DNA from: Ruegeria atlantica
Lineage (GTDB): Bacteria > Pseudomonadota > Alphaproteobacteria > Rhodobacterales > Rhodobacteraceae
Assembly: GCF_013032505.1 (NCBI RefSeq)
Contig: NZ_WQCG01000010.1
Coordinates: forward strand, 1 to 64,000
Direction: 5' to 3'
Length of the DNA stretch: 64,000 nucleotides
Each line of letters opens with the position of its first letter. Position 1 is the stretch's first letter. The notes beneath the pieces were generated by a model, which saw nothing but the letters and a program-made list of their open reading frames with translations, ran no database searches and was not told where the DNA came from. A program made the translations under genes and the position numbers. Below, one piece after another: positions 1 through 8,874 of the stretch.

Positions 1-172
1 TACAGCCACACAGCGTGCGCGATGATTTGAGGAGGAAATCGGTGGCGCTTGTAGCAGATTGATGATGACTTCATCGATCTCACCCAGGTCCAAATGCGTG
101 CAAGAGCAACCGAAGGACAGTTAACGTGACAGCACCATCTCAACACCCTGAAAATGCCGCTCACTACTGGTT

Positions 173-1189
173 TTATTCTTCTGACATCAGCCGATCTGTC
201 ACAAGAGAAACCAACTCAAACATTACAGCCATTGCGACGAAAGACGTCACTTTATTTCTGTTGTCTTTGGAGGGGATTAAGCAAACGACATCGCCCCCAA
301 TCACATTCATACCACGCATTGACTGAAGAATGGTAACGACCTCTGTCATGCTCATCCCGGATTGTGTGACTTCCAGATTTGATGCTGCGGGCGCAATAGA
401 AGGATCTAAAACATCCAAATCAAACGTAACATAGACCGGAGCATCTCCTGCACGTTCACGGATGAGGTCGATTGTACCTTGTACACCAAGTTCTCGAAAT
501 CGTTTGATGGGAACAATTTCATACCCATGCTCTTTACTCGCCTCATACCAGTCAAGAGTACCTGTGTGACCTCGCAAACCAATTTGAAGGCTTTTGGAAG
601 GGTCGACATGACCCTCTGCCGCCAAATATCCTCCCCAATGAGCTGCTGATCGGCGAACGCCCAGCCAATGCGGCAAGTGGTCGTAAGAATCAGTGTGAGC
701 ATCAAAGTGAATCAATGCAGCTTTCTGGCCTCCGGTTGTTTTGGCATCCCGCCCGGCGATTGCTTTTAATATCGGTCCGGTAATTGAATGGTCGCCACCC
801 ATCGAAACCGGGCGCGCGCCACTTTTATCAATGCGTTTGTAAAAGGCTTCGATATGCTCAACGCAAACGTCATTTACCATTGCTTCTGGCAATGGCACAT
901 CGCCGAGGTCAACGATACGTTTTTCATTCCACGGATTAATACCGAAGTCTGTGTGTACACGCCGATAGAGGCCTGAAACATTTCTGACAGCTTGTGGTCC
1001 AAGATGTTGGTCGCGCTCTGTTGAGCCGTTTCCGGAACTATGAGGGACACCAACCAGAACAACATCCGCGCCTGAAGGATTCTCATCGTGAGGACACTTG
1101 AAGAAGGTTGGAATTCCCCACCAGTACCATTTACTGGTATCCTGCTTCGCGCGAGCCAAGTCTCCGTCATCGCTCAAATCATAAGACAT
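173..1189 (-). CDS. Ureohydrolase (agmatinase/arginase superfamily)
   Basis: A 338-residue member of the manganese ureohydrolase superfamily, whose enzymes release urea from guanidino compounds such as agmatine, guanidinobutyrate or arginine. The metal-binding motifs are visible in order: GGDHS at residues 131-135, DAHTD at 163-167 and FDLDVLDP at 256-263. The N-terminal extension and the phrase PHSSGNGS near residue 50 fit the agmatinase-like branch better than true arginases, but the substrate cannot be read from the sequence. It is divergent from a LysR regulator that begins 300 bp away, which probably controls it. A betaine-type ABC importer lies on the other side of that regulator, so an imported guanidino or quaternary nitrogen compound is an attractive but unproven substrate. 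Confidence 0.85.
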   Translation of the reverse strand: MSYDLSDDGDLARAKQDTSKWYWWGIPTFFKCPHDENPSGADVVLVGVPHSSGNGSTERDQHLGPQAVRNVSGLYRRVHTDFGINPWNEKRIVDLGDVPLPEAMVNDVCVEHIEAFYKRIDKSGARPVSMGGDHSITGPILKAIAGRDAKTTGGQKAALIHFDAHTDSYDHLPHWLGVRRSAAHWGGYLAAEGHVDPSKSLQIGLRGHTGTLDWYEASKEHGYEIVPIKRFRELGVQGTIDLIRERAGDAPVYVTFDLDVLDPSIAPAASNLEVTQSGMSMTEVVTILQSMRGMNVIGGDVVCLIPSKDNRNKVTSFVAMAVMFELVSLVTDRLMSEE

Positions 1190-1489
1190 CGGATTTCCCT
1201 TCTATTTACATCCATTTTCAATTTTCGAACTGCCAGAGGTGCAGATGCATAAGTGTCTGCGGCACGATACCAAAGTGTGCTATTTGCCCCCGGATAGCGG
1301 TACAAATTTCCACTGGCATCTCGCCCCTAACCAGGCCACAGATCGGCTCTTGCAAACGTTCCATCTTCTCGACTTCGTGGATTTGCTGGCGTCTTGTTGG
1401 CGCGCTTGAAAAGCTACTTTCAGGATTGATATACTAGTCGTGGGTGCAGCGTTACTGATGTCTCTTCACGTCTTTTGTTAGGATTCCTC

Positions 1490-2434
1490 ATGAACACCAG
1501 TGTTGGCCGCCAAAGGCTGCCGTCCTTGAATGCGCTACGTGTATTTGAGGCTGCGGCAAGGCACTTGAATTTGACAAGAGCCGCAGAAGAATTGTGCGTG
1601 TCGCAAAGTGCTGTCAGCCACCAGATCAGCAATCTCGAAGCGGATCTAAACGCCAAACTATTAATTAGAACGACAAGAAAACTTGAGTTAACCACAACAG
1701 GGAAGGCTCTTGCGAGCTCTCTTGCGACAGCCTTTGACACTATAGCAATTGCTTGGGACCGCGCAAACCAAGAGCCTTCCGATCTTTCAGTTCTATCCGC
1801 GCCAACAATTGGTTTGCGTGTTCTGTTGCCGCCACTTGAACAGAAGGGCTACTGTGTCGACAGCATAAATATAAAAGTTACTTGCTCACTCGGATATCAA
1901 TCGTTGGGCGCAGGCGGATTTGATGTTGGGATTTGTTTTGGCGACGATTCCACATGGCAGAATGAGCATGCCGAGTTGCTGCTTTCTGAATGGCTGATGC
2001 CATTGTGCTCTTCCGTTTACAAAGAGAAGCATGGGATACAGGGCGTCCAAGACTTTAATGGCGCAACTCTTTTGCACAGTTCCGAAGACCAGCGCGACTG
2101 GCAGATTTGGGCGGAAGCGGCAGATCTAAATTTGAGCGAAGCTACTGACCATCTTGCCTTCGAAACTTTGGACGTGGCCTTTCGGGCCGCGAATGAGGGG
2201 TACGGAATCTTGGTTGGCGACGCCTCCTTATTGGCTACCCAAGCACACAAAACTAATCTGGTTCCTGCAGTTGATTTGAAAGTTCCAAGCGGAAAGGGAT
2301 ATTATTTTGTATGCCACCCAGACCGCCTCAATGAACCAGCTATTGAAAAGTTTAGGAACTGGCTCATTGAACTGTTGTCAGGCGCAACGAAGAGCAACTT
2401 TGCGCCTTCCAAGCCTACAAGGACTGCCATCTAA
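1490..2434 (+). CDS. LysR-family transcriptional regulator (GcvA-like)
   Basis: An N-terminal winged helix-turn-helix covers roughly residues 5-64, including LNLTRAAEELCVSQSAVSHQ, followed by a LysR substrate-binding domain to the C-terminus. The layout and length (314 residues) match the GcvA subgroup. I start it at the ATG at 1490, because AGGA lies 7 bases upstream; an in-frame TTG at 1475 would add only five residues and lacks such a site. It is divergent from the ureohydrolase at 1189 and convergent with the alpha/beta hydrolase at 2479, so it is placed to control either or both. The inducer is unknown. Confidence 0.88.
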   Translation: MNTSVGRQRLPSLNALRVFEAAARHLNLTRAAEELCVSQSAVSHQISNLEADLNAKLLIRTTRKLELTTTGKALASSLATAFDTIAIAWDRANQEPSDLSVLSAPTIGLRVLLPPLEQKGYCVDSINIKVTCSLGYQSLGAGGFDVGICFGDDSTWQNEHAELLLSEWLMPLCSSVYKEKHGIQGVQDFNGATLLHSSEDQRDWQIWAEAADLNLSEATDHLAFETLDVAFRAANEGYGILVGDASLLATQAHKTNLVPAVDLKVPSGKGYYFVCHPDRLNEPAIEKFRNWLIELLSGATKSNFAPSKPTRTAI

Positions 2435-2478
2435 TTCAGCTGTAAACTCGGTTACTCAGGAACATATCTGTTTTTCTG

Positions 2479-3264
2479 TCAGTTAAGAATAAATTTGGAA
2501 AGATCGGTGGCAAATTGCTTTGGTAATTCCCACTGCAAACCGTGCCCTGCCTTCGAATATAGTACCAGCTGCGACCCCGAGATAGCCTTGTTAAGCTCGT
2601 GCTGTTCCGACAAAGGGAAATAGATGTCGTCATCGCCGCATTGGATCAAAGTGGGGACATTAATTTCCGCCAAACGATCAACGTGGTTTTCTTGCTGCAT
2701 GCCAATCCAGCTCTCTACCCAAACTGATCTTGGAGACTTCAGGCTTTCGTAAACTATGGTATCTATCCAGCTGGCATCCGGCGCGAGGCGCATTCCGTCG
2801 GATTGCGCCCTAAGTACGAATTCCGAGGTTAGCGGCTCTGGAAAATTCTCAATGCCAATAGCCTCTTCATGGAAGGCAGGTTTTTTGTAGCCCGTCGTCC
2901 CCGTACCGATAAGGACCAGGTGTGACAGACGATCAGGATTTTCGACAGCAAACTGGTGCGCGATGAAACCACCCATGGAGTGACCGCCAAGAACAAACTT
3001 GTCCAAGCCAATCAGGTCAACGAATGCACGACAATCGCTGACGAAGTCTTTCATGGCATAGCCGTCGTGTGGTTTTGTCGAGTCTCCAAACCCTCTTAGA
3101 GAAGGGCAAATAATGCGTAAGCGGTCTGAGAAATAGGGGAAGGATCTTTCCCAGATCCTCCAGGAATCAGTCCATCCATGAAGCAAAACGACAGGAATTT
3201 TGTCGCTCGCGCCATGCTCAAAATAATCAATGGTTACGCCGGTAGAAAGTTTGACTCGTGGCAT
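2479..3264 (-). CDS. Alpha/beta hydrolase
   Basis: A 261-residue alpha/beta-hydrolase-fold protein. The oxyanion-hole motif LLHGWTDSW lies near residue 27, the nucleophile elbow GHSMGG near residues 94-99 has serine as nucleophile, and the catalytic histidine sits in KAGHGL near the C-terminus. It resembles the esterase/lactonase/peptidase group and lacks the Asp nucleophile of dehalogenases. It is the last gene of a minus-strand run starting with the substrate-binding protein at 7749 and lies about 85 bp behind the transporter ATPase, so it probably acts on a compound brought in by that transporter. Exact substrate not predictable. Confidence 0.8.
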   Translation of the reverse strand: MPRVKLSTGVTIDYFEHGASDKIPVVLLHGWTDSWRIWERSFPYFSDRLRIICPSLRGFGDSTKPHDGYAMKDFVSDCRAFVDLIGLDKFVLGGHSMGGFIAHQFAVENPDRLSHLVLIGTGTTGYKKPAFHEEAIGIENFPEPLTSEFVLRAQSDGMRLAPDASWIDTIVYESLKSPRSVWVESWIGMQQENHVDRLAEINVPTLIQCGDDDIYFPLSEQHELNKAISGSQLVLYSKAGHGLQWELPKQFATDLSKFILN

Positions 3265-3348
3265 CGTTCAGTATTCCTTTTCTGGGTTCAGCCGGGATGC
3301 TGGCCAGCGACCACTCTCCTGGGTCGCCTACACTGTTATTTGCCCGGT

Positions 3349-4425
3349 TCAATTTTCATACAGAACCTTGGCCAGCTTTTTATTGTCGATGATGCCGAGA
3401 ACCCTGTCATCGCCAGCCCCTTTAACACCCACAGGCCCGTCACTTGAAAGTACAGTATTTGCTGCAACATCAAGAGTATCTGTCTCCATGACAAATTGTG
3501 TTGGATGGAACGATGCTGGCGCTGGCATCAATACTTTCTGAACTGTCAATACTCGTTCTCTTGATATGCCTTGAGTGAACTCCACAACATAGTCATTGGC
3601 TGGAGATGTGAGAATATCCTCCGCTTTGCCAATCTGGACGACCTCTCCTTCATTCATGATCGCAATGCGGTCTCCTATTCTGATCGCTTCATCGAAATCA
3701 TGTGTGATAAATATGATTGTTTTGTTGAGCAGAGACTGCAGCCTCAAAAACTCATCCTGCATTTCTCGACGGATCAAGGGATCAAGAGCTGAGAATGGCT
3801 CATCAAGGAACCAAAGATCTGGCCCTACCGTCAATGACCGTGCGATTCCTACCCTTTGTTGCTGCCCGCCGGACAACTCGGCTGGAAAGTACTCTTCCCG
3901 ACCGGCCAGCCCGACAAGTTCGACCATTTGTGCGGCCCGCTCTGTCCTCTCTTGCTTCGAGATTCCCTGTATCTCCAATGGGAACGCTACGTTGTCAATC
4001 ACAGTCCGGTGTGGCAACAGGGCAAAATGCTGAAACACCATGCCCATTTTGTGACGGCGCACATCCTGTAGTTCTCGCCGGGACATCGCCAGAAGGTCCT
4101 GCCCTTCAAAGAAGATTTCACCAATTGTTGGTCGGACCAATAGCGAAAGGCAGCGGACGAGCGTCGATTTGCCTGATCCGCTTAGGCCCATGACGACAAG
4201 TATTTCCCCTTTGTTGACCTCAAGGGACACATCACGAACTGCTCCGATGCAACCCGCTGCACGGATAATTTCCGGATCAAGCTTTCCGTTACTTTGCCGT
4301 AAAAGCGTTTCTGGAGATCCGCCGTATAGCTTCCAGAGGTTCTGGCACGACAAGACCGGCGCGCCAAATTCCAACCCTCGTTTTGTGGTGACTGACGCCA
4401 TGGGACTCATTTTTTGTGTACTCAT
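3349..4425 (-). CDS. Glycine betaine/proline-type ABC transporter ATP-binding protein
   Basis: The ATPase of a ProVWX/OpuA-type importer, 358 residues. Visible motifs are the Walker A GLSGSGKST near residue 80, a Q-loop in MVFQHFALLPHR, the signature LSGGQQQRVGIA, the Walker B LWFLDEPF and the H-loop ITHDFDEA. The long N-terminal extension with a gap before the Walker A is characteristic of the quaternary amine (QAT) subfamily. After about residue 270 the usual paired CBS region appears shortened and divergent. It belongs with the fused permease and binding protein upstream; a 262-bp gap, longer than usual, separates it from the permease. Confidence 0.9.
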   Translation of the reverse strand: MSTQKMSPMASVTTKRGLEFGAPVLSCQNLWKLYGGSPETLLRQSNGKLDPEIIRAAGCIGAVRDVSLEVNKGEILVVMGLSGSGKSTLVRCLSLLVRPTIGEIFFEGQDLLAMSRRELQDVRRHKMGMVFQHFALLPHRTVIDNVAFPLEIQGISKQERTERAAQMVELVGLAGREEYFPAELSGGQQQRVGIARSLTVGPDLWFLDEPFSALDPLIRREMQDEFLRLQSLLNKTIIFITHDFDEAIRIGDRIAIMNEGEVVQIGKAEDILTSPANDYVVEFTQGISRERVLTVQKVLMPAPASFHPTQFVMETDTLDVAANTVLSSDGPVGVKGAGDDRVLGIIDNKKLAKVLYEN

Positions 4426-4687
4426 TTTGTTATCTCTCGCTCGTCATAACGGTGGAGTCGTTGTCAGCCTTCGCTTTATCCCAACCCCCATATGTCCGGG
4501 TAATAGGCGAGTCAGGTACTGGTGGAGCCGCCGTTGACTGTTTTGGGTTTGACCACGATAGGTGTAACCCGCGTGATCTACTGATCCTTCACCGCCTCCC
4601 CAATACTGGATGTTCCTATTTCTCAGACGGAACATTTTTCTAACCCACATTTGCTAGTTTGGACGTTGGGTGAGCTTGTAGAAACCG

Positions 4688-6709
4688 CTACTCGCTCTTT
4701 TGGCCGGACATTCGGCGGCGCATCCGATCTGCACTGGCTTTGATCAAACGGTCAGCAATGATCGCAATAAATGCCACGCAAAGACCAGCCACGAGACCAC
4801 GTCCCGGATCCGCCTTTTGCAAGGCATTTAAGACTTCTTGTCCAAGGTCGCGGGTTCCCACCAGAGCAGTAATGATCAGCATGCTGAGCGCCATCATGAT
4901 AGTTTGATTTACCCCGAGCATGATCTCAGGAAACGCCAAGGGCAGTTTGACTTTCAGAAATGCCTGCCAGCGCGTGCAACCCATCATGTCCGATGCTTCT
5001 ACAAGATCCTTCGAGACCGAGCGAATTCCAAACTCTGTATACCGAATGGAGGGAACGATAGCGTAGGCGACAATGGCAATCAGAGCCGCGAAGTCCCCGT
5101 TTTCAAAGAGCATAACCACAGGAATTAGGTATACAAACGATGGAAGAGTCTGCAGGGTATCGATTGCCACTAGAATTGCGCCGCGAGCACGCTCCGAATA
5201 GACCGCAACAAGGCCGACCGGAAACCCCAACACAAAGGAAAGAACTACACCTACCGATACAAGGTAGACGGTTGTCATGGACTTTTCCCAATTCCCCGTC
5301 ATCGCGAGGAAGAAAACAAGAGCGGCCACTGTCAGACCCAACCGCCAGCCGCTTAGGATAAATCCAAGAGCTCCAACAAAAAGAACGACCCCGCTCCAAG
5401 GCAACGAATGCATGAATTGCTTCACTGGCAGCATAACATTGATCAGGAAGCCATATTTGATTGTGCTCAGAGTGTCATAAAGGTTGATGTTGATCCAGGT
5501 GACGGCATCATCCCAAAACCTTGCAGTCGATAAGATCAATTCTTCCGGGTAGGCGGCAAAAATCGCTATCCAGTTACTGAGTATTGTTGGTAGCAGAAGA
5601 GCCGCCAAAATCGCCCAACCTGTGACCCAGATGGGCAAGCGTGGGTTTTCGTGCCGTTTGACTTGAGATTTTTGTGCCGCCGCTTGGCTAAACCGGTCCA
5701 TCACGATGGCCATTAGCGTGATGGCGAGACCGGCTTCGAGCCCCTGACCAATGGAAAGCCTACGCAAGGCGGTTAACACATCATAACCCAACCCCCCGGC
5801 GCCTATCATCGACGCGATGATAACAACCGTAAGTGACAACATGATGACTTGATTGACGCCCACGAGAAGCGAAGGCAATGCAGACGGCAGCAGGACTTTC
5901 CGCAGCATCTGAGCCTCTGTGCAACCAGCCATTGTGCCGGCTTCAGATATTTCTTTGGGTACCTGCTCTAAGGCAATCCGAGTAATACGCACCATTGGCG
6001 GTAGTGCATAGACAATGGTTGCAGTCAGTGCGGCAACGGGACCAAAACCGAAAAAAAACAGAACCGGAACCAGATACGCAAATATCGGCATTGTTTGCAT
6101 GATATCCAATATCGGGTTTAGGATTTTCGCAAACACCCCGTTGCGGTGGGCCAAGACGCCGATTGCAAGACCTCCAAAAACACCAAGAGGAACAGCCACG
6201 GACACCGATGCCAACGTTGTCATGGCGCTTTCCCACAATCCGAAAACAGCCATATAGAGCAGGCTCAAACCTACGCCCAAAGCTAAACCAGGTGTGCCGA
6301 TCCGTAAGGCTAGCAACACACAAAAAAGCAAAACACCCATCCATGAGAGCGGTGGAACAACGACATTCTCAGAACCAAATGAAAACCCGCTAACAAGAAT
6401 ACCTTCGGCAAGAATAAATGGCCGGGTCAGCAACCATGAAATCCCACGGGTGAACTCCTTAAACGTGAAGAGCCCCAGGTCAAAGTCATTGACCAGCCAG
6501 TATATCCCGTTACTCGTCCATTCATTTAATGGGACGATCCACGTCGCAGGATATTCTACCAGGTTTGAAGTTGCAGCACCGAACCAACCTGGAACAAACA
6601 GCAGTGAGATTAATATAACCGAAAGTAGAATCTTCTTTGTACCAAGAGGTAAGTTTGCGCGGTAAAAGGTGTTACTTTCGGCTTTATTTGTTGATTGTGT
6701 CAGCGACAT
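4688..6709 (-). CDS. Fused double permease of a glycine betaine-type ABC importer
   Basis: A 673-residue membrane protein that contains two complete ProW/OpuAB-like permease domains in tandem, at roughly residues 150-350 and 470-660. Each has its own cytoplasmic coupling loop, SEAGTMAGCTEAQMLRKV in the first half and VEASDMMGCTRWQAFLKV in the second, so this is an internal duplication and not a sequencing error. Most ProW-type permeases have one such domain and work as homodimers; here a single polypeptide could supply the whole membrane channel. It lies between the ATPase and the binding protein on the same strand. Substrate is inferred only to be a betaine-like or other quaternary or guanidino compound. 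Confidence 0.9.
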   Translation of the reverse strand: MSLTQSTNKAESNTFYRANLPLGTKKILLSVILISLLFVPGWFGAATSNLVEYPATWIVPLNEWTSNGIYWLVNDFDLGLFTFKEFTRGISWLLTRPFILAEGILVSGFSFGSENVVVPPLSWMGVLLFCVLLALRIGTPGLALGVGLSLLYMAVFGLWESAMTTLASVSVAVPLGVFGGLAIGVLAHRNGVFAKILNPILDIMQTMPIFAYLVPVLFFFGFGPVAALTATIVYALPPMVRITRIALEQVPKEISEAGTMAGCTEAQMLRKVLLPSALPSLLVGVNQVIMLSLTVVIIASMIGAGGLGYDVLTALRRLSIGQGLEAGLAITLMAIVMDRFSQAAAQKSQVKRHENPRLPIWVTGWAILAALLLPTILSNWIAIFAAYPEELILSTARFWDDAVTWININLYDTLSTIKYGFLINVMLPVKQFMHSLPWSGVVLFVGALGFILSGWRLGLTVAALVFFLAMTGNWEKSMTTVYLVSVGVVLSFVLGFPVGLVAVYSERARGAILVAIDTLQTLPSFVYLIPVVMLFENGDFAALIAIVAYAIVPSIRYTEFGIRSVSKDLVEASDMMGCTRWQAFLKVKLPLAFPEIMLGVNQTIMMALSMLIITALVGTRDLGQEVLNALQKADPGRGLVAGLCVAFIAIIADRLIKASADRMRRRMSGQKSE

Positions 6710-6795
6710 CTCTCTGGATTTCTATCTTTCGGGTTGGCATTTGTGATTTGAACCAGCCAGCCTTCACCGCCAGTTTTGAAGTAAACTTGTACCCA

Positions 6796-7749
6796 CTAGG
6801 GCAGCCAAGCCCTCCAACGGTCTTCATTGGCGGCAATCCATTCTGCCACAACGTCGTCTGCATCCCGCCCGTCAAGATCAACGGCACCAATCATGTCGCC
6901 AATTTCGGCGTTGTTTAGTTCCATTTCCGAAATGATTGTGTGGGCATCTGGCCAGCTTTGCTTCAGCCCAGACCATGCAACCTTCCAAATTGGACCGCTT
7001 GGCTTGGCACAATCATAGGCCATGTCTGGGTTCGATCCCCAGGATGGATCGTCGTAGCAGGCGTCAGAGTAGGGCGGCAGATCGATCCAGTCACCATCAA
7101 ACCTCTGTGGAGCCCAATGCGGTTCATAGAACCACGCTAGGATCGGCGCATCTCGCCGGATCGCCGACTGGACCTCCGCGTAAAGCGCCGCTTCCGATCC
7201 TGCCCGCACAATCTCGTAATTTAGTTTGAGAGCTTCAACACGTTCGTCGTCAAACCCGCCCCAAGCAGCAGGGAACAGCAGCAGTCGGCCTTTCGGGGCG
7301 GTCAATGGCGTAGAAAATAGTTCAGCGCAATCGTTTAAAGCTTGCCAGTCAGGTAAGCCAGGGCAACTCTCCTGAACATATTTTGGATACCACCATCGGT
7401 CTAATCCGGTGAGGCCAATTTCACCAAGGTTTTCTGTCTGACCGGTGGCGACAGATGCTTCCATCAGTTCGCCCGCAGATGTAGACCAAATTTCAACAGC
7501 GAGGTGAATGTCGCCGCTCTCCAGACCTGGCCACATGCCCATATATTCGGCCTGGAGCAATTCAACATTGTACCCCGCTTCCTCAAGAATAGCCTTGGCA
7601 ATACCTGTAGTTACGAGATTGCCAGACCAATCATGGCGGGCTATTTTGATTGGTTCCTTAGACTTCTGCTGTTCAGCTGGGACATTCGTTCCCGCCAGTG
7701 ACACAACTGCTGCTGCCATCCCTACAAATAAATGCCTACCGATCTTCAT
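6796..7749 (-). CDS. Periplasmic substrate-binding protein, ProX/OpuAC family
   Basis: 317 residues with a cleavable signal peptide (MKIGRHLFVGMAAAVVSLAG and following), then an OpuAC-type ligand-binding fold beginning with IKIARHDWSGNLVTTG. Aromatic residues suitable for a cation-pi box are spread through the protein (for example LDRWWYPKYV and WFYEPHWAPQ), as expected for binding a quaternary or guanidinium cation. It is the promoter-proximal gene of the importer run and is followed 86 bp later by the fused permease. The ligand could be glycine betaine, choline, carnitine or a guanidino compound. Confidence 0.88.
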   Translation of the reverse strand: MKIGRHLFVGMAAAVVSLAGTNVPAEQQKSKEPIKIARHDWSGNLVTTGIAKAILEEAGYNVELLQAEYMGMWPGLESGDIHLAVEIWSTSAGELMEASVATGQTENLGEIGLTGLDRWWYPKYVQESCPGLPDWQALNDCAELFSTPLTAPKGRLLLFPAAWGGFDDERVEALKLNYEIVRAGSEAALYAEVQSAIRRDAPILAWFYEPHWAPQRFDGDWIDLPPYSDACYDDPSWGSNPDMAYDCAKPSGPIWKVAWSGLKQSWPDAHTIISEMELNNAEIGDMIGAVDLDGRDADDVVAEWIAANEDRWRAWLP

Positions 7750-8263
7750 TGCGACCTCCCCTTAGTTATTTCTATATTCGCGGCGGCTTAACCATCGCGA
7801 ATTGGATCGAAATGGCTTCGGGAAACACACCAGTTTCAAACGGTCTCGAGATATCGGGTTAGACCACAGCCAAATTCAAGACGAGGCTACAGGCTCTCAG
7901 AATTATTCAAAAATGACGTTTACTCAGCACAGTCATTAGGCAGTCTCACGAATGCAATAGCCAGTTTCGTTGCGCTAGCGTTATCTGAGAAGTTCAGATC
8001 CTCTGTTACGGCATGGTCAGGTTGTTGAAGACAGGATCAGATGAACGGCGCGATGGTATCCTGAACAACGGCGCTCAAATCACGCTGCCGGAGAACCCGG
8101 ATGTCGGGATTCCAATCCTGGGTGCCTTAAAAACGCGCGGCGGCGACAGGACCATCTTTCTTATGGCCCTCAAAACCGTCGCCATCACTGAAGCGCCACT
8201 CTCCGCCCGAAGTGCGTGGCAGTTATGTTCGCTTGGGGTCTTCTTCGGTCTTCCCGAAAACTC
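7750..8263. other. Intergenic region upstream of the importer
   Basis: About 510 bp without a convincing gene. It should contain the promoter for the minus-strand importer run beginning at 7749. I saw no strong palindrome, tRNA or coding homology; short ORFs here do not resemble known proteins. Confidence 0.5.
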
Positions 8264-8289
8264 GAAAAAGGCCGTCTGCAAAGACGGCC
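8264..8289 (-). terminator. Rho-independent terminator behind the integrase remnant
   Basis: Read on the minus strand, a perfect 7-bp stem GGCCGTC/GACGGCC with the loop TTTGCA is followed directly by TTTTT. It lies just beyond the stop codon of the integrase remnant and is a classical intrinsic terminator. Confidence 0.8.
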
Positions 8290-8297
8290 CTTCAAAT

Positions 8298-8480
8298 CTA
8301 TATTTCGATAGCTTCGGCTATGGAAAGCGCGTCTTCCAACCCAACGCCAAGGTATCGTACGGTGCTATCCATCTTTACATGCCCTAGTAGAAGCTGCACA
8401 GCACGCAAGTTCCCGTTTTTCCTGTAGATCTGCGTGACTTTGGTTCGCCACATCGAATGCGTACCATAAGGGCTCAAACT
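8298..8480 (-). pseudogene. Tyrosine recombinase (integrase), C-terminal remnant
   Basis: The last 57 or so residues of a phage-type integrase survive: YGTHSMWRTK, then NLRAVQLLLGHVKMDSTVRY and DALSIAEAIEI. The family has an HxLR motif and a late nucleophilic Tyr. Here the motif reads H-S-M-W, so the catalytic Arg is replaced by Trp (CGG to TGG), while the Tyr is kept in VRYLGV. Only the end of the gene is present; the sequence ahead of it is a repeat also found near 21.5 kb. It cannot be an active recombinase. Confidence 0.75.
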
Positions 8481-8486
8481 ACCTGG

Positions 8487-8567
8487 CCTGTGCTCGCGGC
8501 CGAGAGGCCGAAACCCCATCAGGATCATGAGATCCCCTGCCCTGCGGAAATTTTCGCCTGATCAACC
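8487..8567. repeat. 81-bp dispersed repeat, copy 1
   Basis: Nearly identical to 21481-21561, with only a handful of differences over 81 bases. It contains the self-complementary core CGGCCGAGAGGCCG. Here it abuts the truncated integrase; the second copy abuts an intergenic stretch next to the SMR pump. Confidence 0.8.
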
Positions 8568-8600
8568 AGAAAGACCGGTCTGGAAGCCCTAGTCTTCAAC

Positions 8601-8822
8601 TCAGTGCGGGTCGCGGAATACCTCTGCCAGAGACCCGGCATCCAGCACCCGGTCGGTCCAGCGGTCCAGATCTTCGGGGGTTGCGTTTTGGACCCGCTCG
8701 GACAAACCCTCCGGCAACATCCCGAAGCGGTGGGCCAGTACATGCAGAAAGCTGCGGGCCGCCCCTTCCTTGAGGCCGATCTCTTCGTCGTGCAATTCGC
8801 TCTGAGAAATGAGTGCCTCCAT
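8601..8822 (-). pseudogene. Rpn-family nuclease, C-terminal (DUF4351) remnant
   Basis: 73 residues that match the C-terminal DUF4351 region of the intact Rpn protein next door. Compare TPEDLDRWTDRVLDAGSLAE here with SAADLDRWTDRVLDASSVAA there. The nuclease domain is missing, so this is the tail of a second, partly deleted copy lying in tandem with the intact one. Confidence 0.7.
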
Positions 8823-8874
8823 CGCGGCTGGCGCAGGATATCAGGATTGCCGAACCTGTGTTTGACCCCAGGTC

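Noticed and set aside
1..61. Possible C-terminal end of a gene at the left edge (frame ending LRRKSVALVAD)
   Set aside because: Only about 19 codons are visible and they match no family I know.
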